A DNA stretch of 64,000 nt from Demequina maris (GTDB lineage Bacteria > Actinomycetota > Actinomycetes > Actinomycetales > Demequinaceae), in the NCBI RefSeq assembly GCF_000971155.1, contig NZ_BBLX01000011.1:1-64000 (forward strand), written 5' to 3'. The notes below the pieces were generated by a model. It did no database searches. It had not been told where the DNA came from and was given only the letters and a program-made list of their open reading frames with translations. The translations under genes were made by a program, and so were the position numbers. Below, one piece after another: positions 22,269-31,410 of the stretch. Position 1 is the first letter of the stretch. Every line of letters begins with the position of its first letter.

Positions 22269-23395
22269 TAGGAGGCGATGCGGATGGGCACCAGCAGGTA
22301 GCGGAAGTCCGCCGCGACCTCGCCGCCGGGCTCGGACAGGCCCACGAACTCGACCGGCTTGGTCTCCTGCGTGAAGCCGAACTGGACGAAGTCGGTGCCG
22401 AGCGCGGTCAGGCCGTCGAGCAGGTACTGCGGGTTGAACGCGACGGTGATCGCGTCGCCGTGCAGGTGCGCGGTGAGGGCCTCGGATGCCTGGGCGTCGT
22501 CGGACTGGCCGGCGTCGAGCGTGACCTCGCCCTCCGCGAAGGCGAGCCGGACCGACGAGTTGCGCTCGGCGACGAGCGCGACGCGACGGGTGGCGTCGAT
22601 GAGGTCCTGGGTGCGGACGGTCGCCGTGATGGGGCTGGACTCCGGGAAGAGGCGGCGCACCTGGGGGTAGTCGCCGTCCATCAGCAGGGAGGTGGTGACG
22701 AGGCCGCCGGCCTCGAAGCCGATGAGGTCCATGCCCTGACCCGAGCTGAGCGCGACCGTGACGTCGCCGGAACCCAGGGACTTCGCCGTGTCGGCGAGCG
22801 TCTTGGCGCGCACGAGCGCGATGGCGCTGATGTCGGGCTTCGACGGCGTCCACTCGAGCTCGCGCAGCGCGAGACGGTAGCGGTCGGTCGCGAGCAGCGA
22901 GATGTGCGAGCCCTCGATCTCGACGCGGACGCCCGTGAGGATCGGCAGGGTCTCGTCGCGCGACGCGGCGGAGGTCACCTGGGCGACCGCCTGCTGCAGC
23001 GTCGAGCCGTCGATGGTGCCCGAGTGCTCGGGGAGCTCGGGCAGCGACGGGTACTGGTCCACGGGCATCGTGGCGAGCGTGAAGCGCGAGGCGCCGCAGG
23101 TCACCGAGACCTTGGTGCCCTCGAGCGACAGCTGCACGGGCTTGTGAGGAAGCGCGTTCGCGATCTCGCGGAGCAGGCGGCCGCTGACGAGCACCTCGCC
23201 GGCCTCCTCGACGTCGGCGGGGAACTCACCACGCGCGGACACCTCGTAGTCGAAGCTCGCCAGACGCACGAGTCCCTCGGAGTCCGCGGTGATGCGGACG
23301 CCGGCGAGAACGGGGACCGGGGGGCGTGCCGGCACGGCACGCGACGTCCATGCGACGGCGTCCGCCAGGACGTCGCGCTCGACGGTGAACTTCAT
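22268..23395 (-). CDS. dnaN: DNA polymerase III sliding clamp beta subunit
   Basis: A 375-residue beta clamp of normal length, with three repeated clamp folds. It starts [14 protein letters not shown] and ends with the conserved [13 protein letters not shown] tail. AGGAG lies upstream of the ATG. It is the first gene after the origin in the leftward operon dnaN-recF-dciA and confers processivity on DNA polymerase III. Confidence 0.97.
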   Translation of the reverse strand: MKFTVERDVLADAVAWTSRAVPARPPVPVLAGVRITADSEGLVRLASFDYEVSARGEFPADVEEAGEVLVSGRLLREIANALPHKPVQLSLEGTKVSVTCGASRFTLATMPVDQYPSLPELPEHSGTIDGSTLQQAVAQVTSAASRDETLPILTGVRVEIEGSHISLLATDRYRLALRELEWTPSKPDISAIALVRAKTLADTAKSLGSGDVTVALSSGQGMDLIGFEAGGLVTTSLLMDGDYPQVRRLFPESSPITATVRTQDLIDATRRVALVAERNSSVRLAFAEGEVTLDAGQSDDAQASEALTAHLHGDAITVAFNPQYLLDGLTALGTDFVQFGFTQETKPVEFVGLSEPGGEVAADFRYLLVPIRIAS

Positions 23396-23501
23396 GCTTG
23401 CTCCTCAGGTTTGAGCACAGACTATGCCACGGGTCGGACGTTGCCGGTAGGCGCCTCCGGGCGGCGGACGGGCCGCGGGGCGCGGACCTCGATGAAGGTC
23501 A

Positions 23502-23744
23502 TGTGGACAATGGATCAGAGAGGGGCTCGTAGTCGTATTAGGGCCCGTGGATTCTGTGGAATCCGATCATCAGCGCTGGAAATCACAGGAATCCGGATGT
23601 GTGATTCCTGAGGGCGGAACCTGGGGATGGCCGGAACGGCCCGGGGACGAGCCGTCGACCGGCCACAGGATCCCTGTAGTTCTTCACAATGCGTCCCCTG
23701 TGGACGGAGCACGTCATCCACGGGCATCCACAGACTTTTCCACA
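23502..23744. promoter_or_regulatory. DnaA-box cluster in oriC
   Basis: One perfect actinobacterial box on the minus strand (TGTGGACAA, 23502-23510) is seen. Variants are TGTGGACGG (23699-23707), TCATCCACG (23714-23722), GCATCCACA (23724-23732) and TTTTCCACA (23736-23744). The last three are spaced 10-12 bases apart. The stretch between 23530 and 23620 is the most A/T-rich part and could be the unwinding element. Confidence 0.7.
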
Positions 23745-23882
23745 ATTGTGAGGGAACGGGGCCGCAAAGGCCGCAGAACGGCCATGACGGCCGATGAGGG
23801 GCACGCCCGGGCGGGCTCGGGTGGCGTGCCGCCGCCACGGCGAAGTCGTGGATGACCCCGGGGACGATGCGCGGGAGGAGCG

Positions 23883-23995
23883 TTCCTGACGAACGAATCG
23901 GCCCCTTCGCGCTGGATTCGGGGGCGGAGCTTCGGGCCGGCGCGAGGTCGTTGCGGGCCCCGAGCCGCCTGGAGGGCCGGAATCGTGCGTCAGGA
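23883..23995. repeat. Inverted-repeat pair 1 of the oriC array
   Basis: Left copy 23883-23905 (TTCCTGACGAACGAATCGG core) and right copy 23975-23995 in inverted orientation, about 70 bp apart. GGACGATGCG lies 12 bp upstream of the left copy. Confidence 0.85.
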
Positions 23996-24104
23996 CGCGT
24001 CGTGAGCCGGGCGTCGGGCGACGCCGCCGCGACGTGGCAGGGCAGCTCCGTCCGCGGGGACGGGAGGCGCGCGCACGATGCGGCGCCACGGCCCGCGAGG
24101 ACGC

Positions 24105-24182
24105 TTCCTGACGAACGAATCGGCCCGTCGGCGGGCCGGCGGTGGCGGCGCCCGGATCCGAGGCCCGAATCGTGCGTCAGGG
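24105..24182. repeat. Inverted-repeat pair 2 of the oriC array
   Basis: Left copy 24105-24126 and right copy 24162-24182, inverted, 35 bp apart. CCTGACG pairs with CGTCAGG exactly; the inner part pairs with two mismatches. A variant GCACGATGCG lies at 24073-24082, upstream. Confidence 0.85.
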
Positions 24183-24283
24183 CGGCACGAGACGGGGAGG
24201 GGCCGGGGAGGCCGCCGGATGGGCCCGGAGACGGGCTGTGAGGGCCGCGGAGGCCGTCGACGGCCATGGGTCCGGCACGACGG

Positions 24284-24362
24284 CTCCTGACGCACGATTC
24301 CGGGCTTCCGCGGCCCGGGCGCCGGCGCATCGTCCCGATGCCCCGGAATCGTTGTCCAGGAG
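24284..24362. repeat. Inverted-repeat pair 3 of the oriC array
   Basis: Left copy 24284-24305 and right copy 24341-24362. ACGATTCCGGG (24294-24304) pairs perfectly with 24342-24352, and CTCCTG with CAGGAG at the ends. A CGCATCGTCC copy lies inside the loop at 24326. Confidence 0.85.
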
Positions 24363-24461
24363 GGCTCAGGACGGCTGCCCCGCCACGGCGACGCGTGCGG
24401 ACCGGCCGGTGCGGCCGCGGCCCGTGGTGGCGCGCGCATCGTCCCGTCGCGCGAGGATGCC

Positions 24462-24530
24462 GCCCAGGGCACGATTCGGCCCCTCCGGCGTCGTGGCGGA
24501 CGCGGGAGGGGCCGAATCGTTCGTCAGGAG
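24462..24530. repeat. Inverted-repeat pair 4 of the oriC array, adjacent to the dnaA stop
   Basis: The two copies contain a perfect 16-bp stem (24471-24486 with 24505-24520) around an 18-base loop. The right copy ends 4 bases before the dnaA stop codon region, so this unit may also act as the dnaA terminator. Confidence 0.88.
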
Positions 24531-24534
24531 CCGA

Positions 24535-25926
24535 TCAGGCGCGCGACTGCTTGATGCGCGCGTGGATCTCGTTGACCTGGTTGTACATCTGACGGCGCTG
24601 GGCGATCTGGTCCTCGACCTTCTTGACCGCGTACATCACCGTGGTGTGGTCCTTGCCGCCGAAGTGCTCGCCGATCTTGGGGAGCGACAGGTCGGTGAGC
24701 TGCCGGCACAGGTACATGGCGATCTGGCGGGCCGTCACGAAGACGCGCGAGCGGCTGGTGCCGGTGAGGTCCTCGATCGAGATGCCGAAGTACTCGGCCG
24801 TCTTGCCGATGATCGCGGCGGCCGTGATCTCCGAGTCGTCGTCGGAGATGAGGTCCTTGAGCACCACCTGCGCGAGCGAGAGGTCGACGGGCTGACGGTT
24901 CAGCGCCGCGAAGGCCGTGACGCGGATCAGCGCGCCCTCGAGCTCGCGGATGTTGCTCGTGATGTTCGACGCGATGTACTCGAGCACGTCGGACGGCGCC
25001 TGCACCGCGTCCGCGGCCGCCTTCTTCCGGAGGATCGCGATACGCGTCTCGAGGTCCGGCGGCTGGACGTCGGTCATGAGGCCCCACTCGAAGCGGGTCC
25101 GCATGCGCTCCTCGATGCCGTCGAGGTTGCGCGGGCTCACGTCCGAGGTGATGACCACATGCTTGCCGGCGTTGTGCAGCGCGTTGAAGGTGTGGAAGAA
25201 CTCCTCGAGCGTCTGCTCCTTGCCCTGCAGGAACTGGATGTCGTCGATGAGGAGGACGTCGACCTCGCGGTACGTGCGCTTGAAGCTCAGCGAGCGGTCG
25301 TCGCGGATCGAGTTGATGAAGTCGTTGGTGAACTCTTCGGAGTTCACGTAGCGCACGCGGGTCTGCGGCTTGAGATGCCTGGTGTAGTGGCCGATCGCGT
25401 GCAGCAGGTGGGTCTTGCCCAGACCGGAGCCGCCGTAGATGAACAGCGGGTTGTACGTCTTGCCCGGCGACTCGGCGACCGCGAGGGCCGCCGCGTGCGC
25501 GAACCGGTTGGACGGCCCGATGACGAACGTGTCGAACGTGTAGCGCGGGTTGAGGTGCGGGTCCTCGACCACCGGCTTGGGCTCCGGCTGCGGGCGGCGC
25601 ATCTGCGGGCGCGGCGCCTCGTCCGCCTCGTCCTCGCTGGGCTCCGGCGGCGACACCGAGGCGTCGACCGTCACCGCGATGCGGACGTCGCGCCCGAGCA
25701 CGTCGCTCAGGGCCTCCGTCACGGAACCGCGCAGCGTCGTCTCGACATAGTTCTTGGTGAAGTCCTCGGCCACGGCGAGGAAGACGTTGTCCTCCACGAC
25801 CGCGAGCGGCTTGACGAGCCGGAGGAACGATCGATTCTGCGCGCTCAGCGCGCCGTCGTCAGCCAGGACGTCGAGGGCTCCTCGCCACACTGCGTCGATC
25901 GACTCCGAGGCAGGCTCTGCCGCCAC
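24535..25926 (-). CDS. dnaA: Chromosomal replication initiator DnaA
   Basis: A 463-residue DnaA, short for an actinobacterium because the linker domain II (~residues 88-125) is small. Domain I occupies the first ~85 residues. The AAA+ domain has Walker A GGSGLGKT (165-172), Walker [10 protein letters not shown] and sensor regions. Domain IV carries the DNA-binding signature around [19 protein letters not shown] at 25926 follows GGGGGTGA. It binds the 9-mer boxes in the adjacent gap to open oriC. Confidence 0.98.
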   Translation of the reverse strand: MAAEPASESIDAVWRGALDVLADDGALSAQNRSFLRLVKPLAVVEDNVFLAVAEDFTKNYVETTLRGSVTEALSDVLGRDVRIAVTVDASVSPPEPSEDEADEAPRPQMRRPQPEPKPVVEDPHLNPRYTFDTFVIGPSNRFAHAAALAVAESPGKTYNPLFIYGGSGLGKTHLLHAIGHYTRHLKPQTRVRYVNSEEFTNDFINSIRDDRSLSFKRTYREVDVLLIDDIQFLQGKEQTLEEFFHTFNALHNAGKHVVITSDVSPRNLDGIEERMRTRFEWGLMTDVQPPDLETRIAILRKKAAADAVQAPSDVLEYIASNITSNIRELEGALIRVTAFAALNRQPVDLSLAQVVLKDLISDDDSEITAAAIIGKTAEYFGISIEDLTGTSRSRVFVTARQIAMYLCRQLTDLSLPKIGEHFGGKDHTTVMYAVKKVEDQIAQRRQMYNQVNEIHARIKQSRA

Positions 25927-26086
25927 TGGCCGTCACCCCCAAGTACTTTCCACAGCGTTTCTCACAGTCGGTGCATGGCTGGACACCGGTTCGTTACCGC
26001 GTATCCGCGTGTCGGTCACCTGGCGTCCGGCCGTGATGGTGGAGCCTATCCTGTTCGGGTCGCACGCCCCAAGACCGGGGCGCGAT

Positions 26087-26116
26087 TTGACCCTTGTCAT
26101 GGGTTACGCGTAACGT
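26087..26116 (+). promoter_or_regulatory. Probable rpmH promoter
   Basis: TTGACC (26087-26092) and TAACGT (26111-26116) are separated by 18 bases, close to the primary sigma consensus. The -10 overlaps the perfect palindrome GTTACGCGTAAC (26103-26114). It lies in the 234-bp divergent gap between dnaA and rpmH, which also holds a box-like CTTTCCACA at 25947-25955. Confidence 0.6.
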
Positions 26117-26160
26117 TAGTGCGCTGATTTGACCATGCCCTAAAACCTGTGGAGTGACCC

Positions 26161-26298
26161 GTGAGCAAGCGGACTTTCCAGCCGAACAACCGCAAGCGTG
26201 CCAAGACGCACGGCTTCCGTCTGCGCATGCGCACGCGTGCCGGCCGCTCGATCCTGGCCACGCGCCGTCGCAAGGGCCGCGGCAAGCTCTCGGCCTGA
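26161..26298 (+). CDS. rpmH: 50S ribosomal protein L34
   Basis: A 45-residue, highly basic protein starting at GTG 26161 ([19 protein letters not shown]) and ending RGKLSA. Its sequence is the standard L34. GGAGTGA precedes the start. It is followed at once by rnpA, as in nearly all bacteria. Confidence 0.98.
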   Translation: MSKRTFQPNNRKRAKTHGFRLRMRTRAGRSILATRRRKGRGKLSA

Positions 26299-26300
26299 GG

Positions 26301-26645
26301 TTGCTGCCGGCCGACGCGCGCCTGCGATCGTCCGCGGACTTCCGGTCCGCGATGCGATCGGGGGTCCGTAGCGGTCGGCGCACCGTCGTGGTGCACGTGG
26401 CGCTAACCGGCGATGCTCGACGCATGGCCGGTTTCGCTGTTTCTAAGGCGGTAGGAGGTGCCGTGATCCGCAATCGCGTCAAGCGACGCCTGCGCGCGAT
26501 CACCGCGTCGCGTCTCGACGACCTGCCCGCGGGCACGTCCGTCGTGATCCGCGCGCTTCCCGCCGCCGCGACCGCGACCTTCGCCGAGCTCGAGACCGAC
26601 GTCGACGGCGCGCTGCGCCAGGCCGTCGCCAAGGCGGCACGATGA
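26301..26645 (+). CDS. rnpA: Ribonuclease P protein component
   Basis: A 114-residue basic protein that assists the RNase P RNA in 5' maturation of tRNA. The signature [11 protein letters not shown] is present. TTG at 26301 is taken as start because the product then begins [16 protein letters not shown] like homologues; it starts two bases after the rpmH stop and relies on coupling. The stop overlaps the yidD ATG by four bases. Confidence 0.93.
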   Translation: MLPADARLRSSADFRSAMRSGVRSGRRTVVVHVALTGDARRMAGFAVSKAVGGAVIRNRVKRRLRAITASRLDDLPAGTSVVIRALPAAATATFAELETDVDGALRQAVAKAAR

Positions 26646-26938
26646 CCGTCGCCGGCAGCGCCCTGTCCGGGCTGATCCGCGGATACCAGCGGACCATCTC
26701 CCCGTTGACCGGCGCGCGCTGCAAGTACCATCCCACCTGCTCGCACTTCGCCCTTGAGGCGATCGAGGTGCACGGCGCCGTCGTGGGATCCGGTCTCGCG
26801 ACGTGGCGGCTGCTGCGCTGCAACCCCTGGAGCAACGGTGGCGTCGACGACGTCCCGGCGAAGGGGGAGCGGCTATTTCGTCTTACGAGGAATAATGCCG
26901 CGATGCTGACCGAACCGACCTCTGCCCGGCCGATCTAA
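26642..26938 (+). CDS. yidD: Membrane protein insertion efficiency factor YidD
   Basis: A 98-residue protein with the family pattern [33 protein letters not shown] and the [13 protein letters not shown] motif. It acts at the inner membrane with YidC. ATG overlaps the rnpA stop (ATGA). Confidence 0.95.
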   Translation: MTVAGSALSGLIRGYQRTISPLTGARCKYHPTCSHFALEAIEVHGAVVGSGLATWRLLRCNPWSNGGVDDVPAKGERLFRLTRNNAAMLTEPTSARPI

Positions 26939-26946
26939 GGACAACA

Positions 26947-27939
26947 GTGGACACTCTGCTCTACCCGCTCGAGTGGGTGGTCGCCAACATCGTGGTGATC
27001 TGGCACCAGATCTGGAGCTTCATCGGCCTGGATCCGGCGTCCGGCGTCACGTGGGCCCTGGCGATCGTCGGCCTCGTGGTCACCATCCGTGCGGCGCTGA
27101 TCCCGCTCTTCGTCAAGCAGATCAAGGCGTCGCGCGCGATGCAGATGATCGCGCCGGACCTCAAGAAGGTCCAGGACAAGTACAAGGGCAAGAAGGACCA
27201 GGCGTCCCGCGAGGCGATGAGCCGCGAGACGATGGAGCTGTACGCCAAGCACAAGACGAACCCGTTCGCCTCGTGCCTGCCGATGCTGGTCCAGGCGCCG
27301 ATCTTCTTCGCGCTGTTCCGCGTCCTCAACTACAACCTGGGCGGCGACAACGGCCCGATCGGCCTGCTCTCGCAGGAGCTGATCGACCAGGCGCGCGACG
27401 CGACGCTGCTCGGTGCGCACCTCAGCGAGACGTTCTTCAACTCCGAGGGCATGTCCGCGAAGATCGTCTCGGCGCTGCTGATCGTCGCCATGGTGGCGAC
27501 CACCTTCATCACGCAGCACCAGCTCACGCGGAAGAACCTGCCCGCCTCCGCCCTCGAGGGCCCGATGGCGCAGCAGCAGAAGATCCTCATGTACGCGCTG
27601 CCGTTCATCTTCGTGATCACCGGCCCGAACTTCCCGGTCGGCGTCCTCATCTACTGGACCACCACGAACCTGTGGACGCTGGGCCAGCAGTGGTACGTGA
27701 TCCGCAACAACCCGACGCCGGGCTCCGAGGCCGAGCGCATCCACAAGGAGCGCCTCGCGGCCAAGGCGGCGAAGCGCGCCGAGCGCCGCGGTGAGGACCC
27801 CACCGCCGTGATCGAGGCGGAGGCCGTGGTGGAGGAGGAGACCAAGCGCTCCGGCCAGCGCCAGCAGCCCAAGCGCAAGAATCGTGGCGGCAGCAAGCCG
27901 CAGGCCCTGCCGGCCGACGACACCAAGGACGAGTCATGA
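26947..27939 (+). CDS. yidC: Membrane protein insertase YidC
   Basis: A 330-residue insertase with five predicted membrane segments and the conserved core around FALFRVLNYNLGGD and the hydrophobic FVITGPNFPVGVLIYWTTTNLWTLGQQ region. The C-terminal ~65 residues are charged and rich in Arg, Lys and Glu, as in ribosome-contacting actinobacterial YidC. Start GTG 26947 follows AAGGACAAC. It overlaps jag by four bases. Confidence 0.97.
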   Translation: MDTLLYPLEWVVANIVVIWHQIWSFIGLDPASGVTWALAIVGLVVTIRAALIPLFVKQIKASRAMQMIAPDLKKVQDKYKGKKDQASREAMSRETMELYAKHKTNPFASCLPMLVQAPIFFALFRVLNYNLGGDNGPIGLLSQELIDQARDATLLGAHLSETFFNSEGMSAKIVSALLIVAMVATTFITQHQLTRKNLPASALEGPMAQQQKILMYALPFIFVITGPNFPVGVLIYWTTTNLWTLGQQWYVIRNNPTPGSEAERIHKERLAAKAAKRAERRGEDPTAVIEAEAVVEEETKRSGQRQQPKRKNRGGSKPQALPADDTKDES

Positions 27940-28415
27940 CCGACAACATCAAGAAGCTCGAGGCCGAGGGCGACGTCGCCGCGGACTTCCTCGAGGAGTT
28001 CCTCGACATCCTCGACATGGATGGCGACATCGACATCTCCGTCGAGGCCGGCCGCGCCAAGGTCGCGATCGTCGCCGACGGCCCGAGCCAGGACCTCAAG
28101 CGTCTGGTCGGACCGGACGGCGAGGTGCTCGAGGCGCTGCAGGACCTCACGCGTCTGGCGGTGCAGTCTGACACCGGCGAGGTGAGCCGCCTCATGCTCG
28201 ACATCGCCGACTTCCGCTCGGGTCGCCGTGAGCGTCTGGCGGAGCAGGCCCGCGAGGCGGTCGCGAAGGTGCGCGAGTCCGGTGCCCGTGTCTCCCTCCC
28301 GGCCATGAACGCGTTCGAGCGCAAGGTCGTCCACGACGTCGTGCTCGAGGCCGGCCTGGCCTCGGAGTCCGAGGGCGAGGACCCGCAGCGCTACGTCGTG
28401 GTCCTCCCGGCCTGA
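27936..28415 (+). CDS. jag: Jag/KhpB-type RNA-binding protein (KH-R3H)
   Basis: A 159-residue protein. The middle part is a KH-like domain with GPDGEVLEALQDLTRLA. The C-terminal part is an R3H domain (FRSGRRERLAEQAREA, LPAMNAFERKVVHDVV). The family binds RNA and is linked to cell elongation in Gram-positives. The N-terminal Jag domain of firmicutes is absent. ATG overlaps the yidC stop (ATGA). Confidence 0.93.
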   Translation: MTDNIKKLEAEGDVAADFLEEFLDILDMDGDIDISVEAGRAKVAIVADGPSQDLKRLVGPDGEVLEALQDLTRLAVQSDTGEVSRLMLDIADFRSGRRERLAEQAREAVAKVRESGARVSLPAMNAFERKVVHDVVLEAGLASESEGEDPQRYVVVLPA

Positions 28416-28416
28416 C

Positions 28417-28430
28417 GTTTCACGTGAAAC
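28417..28430. other. parS: parS site 1
   Basis: GTTTCACGTGAAAC, a perfect 14-bp palindrome identical to the core of the bacterial parS consensus bound by ParB. It fills the gap between jag and rsmG, four bases before the rsmG start codon. Confidence 0.95.
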
Positions 28431-28434
28431 AACG

Positions 28435-29076
28435 ATGACCGATCAGCTCCTGAGCGACGACCCGCTGCACGACTCCGCCGAGGTCCGCGAGTACTTCGGC
28501 GACGTCTACCCGCGGGTGCGCGCCTTCGCGGAGCTGCTCGGCGACCAGGGCGTCGAGCGGGGTTTGATCGGTCCCCGCGAGGTGGGACGCCTGTGGGAGC
28601 GTCACATCCTCAACTCGGCCGCGCTCGCACCGTTCCTGGGGGAGGGCAGGGTCGCGGACGTCGGCTCGGGCGCCGGCCTCCCCGGCATGGTCCTGGCCGC
28701 GATGGACCCGGACCGCGACTACGTCCTCATCGAGCCGATGGAACGCCGCACCCAGTGGCTCTTCGAGGCCGCCCGCGACTGCGGGATCGACAACGTGCGG
28801 ATCCTGCGCGGGCGCGCGGAGGAGGTCGTCGAGTCGGTCGAGGCGGACGTCGTCACCGCGCGAGCCGTAGCGGCGATCGACAAGCTCGTGAAGTGGTGCA
28901 GCCCGCTGCTCGCACCCGACGGCCGCTTCGTCCTCCTCAAGGGCAGGAGCGCCGGCGACGAGCTCGAGCGCGCCAAGTACACGCTCCGCAAGCACCGCCT
29001 GAGCGGAGAGGTGCACACCGCCGGCACCATCGCGGGGGTCGAGCCCACGACCGTCGTGGTGCTTTCCCACAGCTGA
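28435..29076 (+). CDS. rsmG: 16S rRNA (guanine-527-N7)-methyltransferase
   Basis: A 213-residue SAM-dependent methyltransferase that modifies G527 of 16S rRNA. The SAM site is VADVGSGAGLPGMVLA and the substrate-side motif is near LIEPMERRTQWLFEAA. Length and gene position (jag-rsmG-parA) are standard. Its start is close behind parS1, leaving little room for a ribosome site, so it may depend on upstream translation. Confidence 0.96.
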   Translation: MTDQLLSDDPLHDSAEVREYFGDVYPRVRAFAELLGDQGVERGLIGPREVGRLWERHILNSAALAPFLGEGRVADVGSGAGLPGMVLAAMDPDRDYVLIEPMERRTQWLFEAARDCGIDNVRILRGRAEEVVESVEADVVTARAVAAIDKLVKWCSPLLAPDGRFVLLKGRSAGDELERAKYTLRKHRLSGEVHTAGTIAGVEPTTVVVLSHS

Positions 29077-29159
29077 CCTCCACAGGGTTCTCCACAGCGA
29101 TTCGTGCGGGGAACGGGGTCGAAAGGGGCGTTTCTCCACAGTTCGCGGCCGGTGGAGAA
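29063..29159. promoter_or_regulatory. Degenerate DnaA-box cluster at the end of rsmG
   Basis: TTTCCCACA (29063), ACCTCCACA (29076), TTCTCCACA (29088-29096 and 29132-29140) and the inverted GGTGGAGAA (29151) lie within 97 bp. The two TTCTCCACA copies differ from TTGTCCACA by one base. A candidate parA -10 (TAGAGT, 29220) follows. Confidence 0.45.
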
Positions 29160-29290
29160 ACAGCGCGGGCCGGTCGCGAGACGGCCCGGACGGCCTGTCG
29201 GATCGGGCCCTCGCTGGGGTAGAGTCGTGACCTCTGGGAAGGGTCTCCCGCCTCGATGCCGATGGCGGGAGCATGTGTGTCAGAGCCCAT

Positions 29291-29304
29291 GTTTCACGTG
29301 AAAC
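29291..29304. other. parS: parS site 2
   Basis: GTTTCACGTGAAAC with symmetric flanks, making a 20-bp palindrome from 29288 to 29307. It lies in the parA leader. Confidence 0.95.
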
Positions 29305-29358
29305 ATGGCGAGCGTACGGAGGCCCCGGGCCTCGTCCGCGGGAGAAGAAGGGAACTGC

Positions 29359-30351
29359 GTGTCCACCGAGCAGTCGCACCACTCGACCATCTCCGAGAAG
29401 CTGCAGTCCGCCGGTGAGGCCGCTGTTTCACGTGAAACATCGGATCCGTTCGACGGGCTGGACGAGGACCACGGCAGCCCCCTTGCCGCGCAGATGATGG
29501 CGACCGAGCGCCACCGGCGCGCGCTCGAGGAGGCCACCTTCCCGAAGCCCCCGCGCACGCGCGTGATCGCGGTCTCGAACCAGAAGGGCGGCGTGGGGAA
29601 GACCACCACGTCGGTGAACGTGGCCGCGGCGCTGGCCAAGCGGGGCGCCAACGTGCTCGTGATCGACGCCGACCCTCAGGGCAACGCCTCCACCGCGCTC
29701 GGCGTCGAGCACCGTTCGGGCACGCCGTCGATCTACGACGTCCTGCTCGACGACGTCTCCATGCACACGGTGGCGCAGCGGTGCCCAGACGTCGACACCC
29801 TCTGGTGCGTGCCGGCCACCATCGACCTCGCCGGCGCCGACATCGAGCTCGTCTCTGTCGTGCGACGCGAGTTCCGGCTGCACGATGCGCTCAAGAGCCT
29901 GCTCGACGGCCCCGGCAAGAACCTGGACTACGTCTTCATCGACTGCCCGCCGAGCCTGGGTCTCCTCACGCTCAACGCGATGGTCGTCGCCAGCGAGGTG
30001 CTGATCCCGATTCAGTGCGAGTACTACGCGCTCGAGGGGCTGACCCAGCTGATCAAGACGGTGGAGATGGTCCGCAAGCACCTCAATCCCGGCATCCACG
30101 TCTCGACGATCGTGCTGACGATGTACGACGGCCGCACGAACCTCGCGCGCGAGGTGGCGACGGAGGTGCGCGCGCACTTCCCGACGCAGACGCTCGAGCA
30201 GACCGTGCCGCGCTCGGTGAGGGTGTCCGAGGCGCCCGGCTTCGGCCAGACCGTCATCACGCACGACCCCCATTCCTCGGGAGCGGTCGCCTACACGGCG
30301 ATCGCCCGTGACATCGCGGTGCGCGGCGCCGCGGGATCGGAGAGCAAGTGA
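29359..30351 (+). CDS. parA: Chromosome partitioning ATPase ParA/Soj
   Basis: A 330-residue deviant Walker ATPase. The nucleotide motif is KGGVGKT (residues 76-82), followed by DADPQGNAS and [13 protein letters not shown]. It acts on ParB-parS complexes to segregate origins. GTG at 29359 has AAGGGA at good spacing; an in-frame ATG at 29305 overlaps the parS2 palindrome and is less likely. The N-terminal ~65 residues are a non-conserved extension containing parS3. It overlaps parB by four bases. Confidence 0.96.
   Translation: MSTEQSHHSTISEKLQSAGEAAVSRETSDPFDGLDEDHGSPLAAQMMATERHRRALEEATFPKPPRTRVIAVSNQKGGVGKTTTSVNVAAALAKRGANVLVIDADPQGNASTALGVEHRSGTPSIYDVLLDDVSMHTVAQRCPDVDTLWCVPATIDLAGADIELVSVVRREFRLHDALKSLLDGPGKNLDYVFIDCPPSLGLLTLNAMVVASEVLIPIQCEYYALEGLTQLIKTVEMVRKHLNPGIHVSTIVLTMYDGRTNLAREVATEVRAHFPTQTLEQTVPRSVRVSEAPGFGQTVITHDPHSSGAVAYTAIARDIAVRGAAGSESK
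29425..29438. other. parS: parS site 3, inside parA
   Basis: A third exact GTTTCACGTGAAAC lies within the parA coding sequence, where it encodes the residues VSRET (23-27). Confidence 0.93.
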
Positions 30352-31340
30352 GCAAGCCGGCGAAGAGGGGCCTGGGTCGCGGCCTGGGTGCGCTGATCCC
30401 CACCGAACCCGAGACGCCGGGGCCGGAGCGCCCGCACGACATGTTCTTCTCCGACACCACCGGGGCGATCCCCACGATCACCGAGGTGTCGGAGGACGGC
30501 GAGCTGGTCCCCGTTCCCGGGGCGACGTTCGCGCACATCGACCCGTACGCGGTGGTGCCGAACCCGCGCCAGCCGCGCACGGTCTTCGACGAGGACGAGC
30601 TCGCGGAGCTGGTGGGCTCGATCAAGGAGATCGGCGTCCTCCAGCCGATCGTGGTGCGCGTCAGCCCCGCCGGTGACGGCTACGAGCTCATCATGGGCGA
30701 GCGCCGCCTCCGCGCGTCGAAGGAGGCCGGGCTCACGGAGATCCCCGCGATCATCCGCGAGACCGACGACACGGACCTGCTCCGCGACGCGCTCGTGGAG
30801 AACCTCCACCGCAGCCAGCTCAACCCGCTGGAGGAGGCGGCCGCCTACCAGCAGCTCCTCGACGACTTCTCGATCACGCACGAGGAGCTCGCGGCGCGCA
30901 TCTCCCGCTCCCGTCCGCAGATCTCCAACACCCTGCGCCTCCTGCGCCTGCCGGCCACCGTCCAGCGCCGCGTGGCCGCCGGAGTGCTGAGCGCGGGCCA
31001 CGCGCGTGCGCTCCTGGGCCTCGACAGCCCGGAGGCGATGGAGCACCTCGCCACGCGCATCGTCGCGGAGGGTCTCTCCGTGCGCGCGACCGAGGAGGCG
31101 GTGGCTCTCGGCGTCGAGACGCCGAAGCCGCGGAGGGGAGCGGTGCGCGCCGGTGCGCGGACGCCCGCCCTCGACGATCTCGGCGGGCGCCTGGGCGACC
31201 GCTTCGACACGCGCGTCAAGGTCAAGCTCGGGCGTACGAAGGGGTCGATCACCATCGACTTCGCGACCGTCGACGACCTCAACCGCATCGTCGCGATGAT
31301 CGACCCGAAGGATCCCGGGGTCTTCACCCCCGAGGACTGA
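30348..31340 (+). CDS. parB: Chromosome partitioning protein ParB
   Basis: A 330-residue ParB that binds parS, spreads as a CTP-dependent clamp and stimulates ParA. It has the N-terminal [13 protein letters not shown] motif, the CTPase region with [13 protein letters not shown], and the helix-turn-helix ([24 protein letters not shown]). The C-terminal dimerisation part ends near [15 protein letters not shown] overlaps the parA stop (GTGA). Confidence 0.97.
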   Translation: MSKPAKRGLGRGLGALIPTEPETPGPERPHDMFFSDTTGAIPTITEVSEDGELVPVPGATFAHIDPYAVVPNPRQPRTVFDEDELAELVGSIKEIGVLQPIVVRVSPAGDGYELIMGERRLRASKEAGLTEIPAIIRETDDTDLLRDALVENLHRSQLNPLEEAAAYQQLLDDFSITHEELAARISRSRPQISNTLRLLRLPATVQRRVAAGVLSAGHARALLGLDSPEAMEHLATRIVAEGLSVRATEEAVALGVETPKPRRGAVRAGARTPALDDLGGRLGDRFDTRVKVKLGRTKGSITIDFATVDDLNRIVAMIDPKDPGVFTPED

Positions 31341-31410
31341 GGCCTGCGGCGGGACGATGCGCCGGCCGGGTGGGCCGGTCGCGTTCGCGGGCCCGGCGCG
31401 CCGGGGCGCG

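Larger units (their letters stand above)
23396..24534. other. oriC: Candidate replication origin (dnaA-dnaN gap)
   Basis: This 1.1-kb gene-free stretch lies between dnaA and dnaN, the oriC location in Streptomyces and Mycobacterium. The dnaN-proximal part (23500-23745) has relatively A/T-rich DNA and several DnaA-box-like 9-mers. The dnaA-proximal part (23860-24530) is very G+C-rich and filled with four inverted-repeat pairs. Origin activity itself cannot be shown from sequence. Confidence 0.75.

Noticed and set aside
23883..24530. oriC repeats as a CRISPR array
   Set aside because: Copies alternate in orientation, spacing is uneven, and no cas genes are present.
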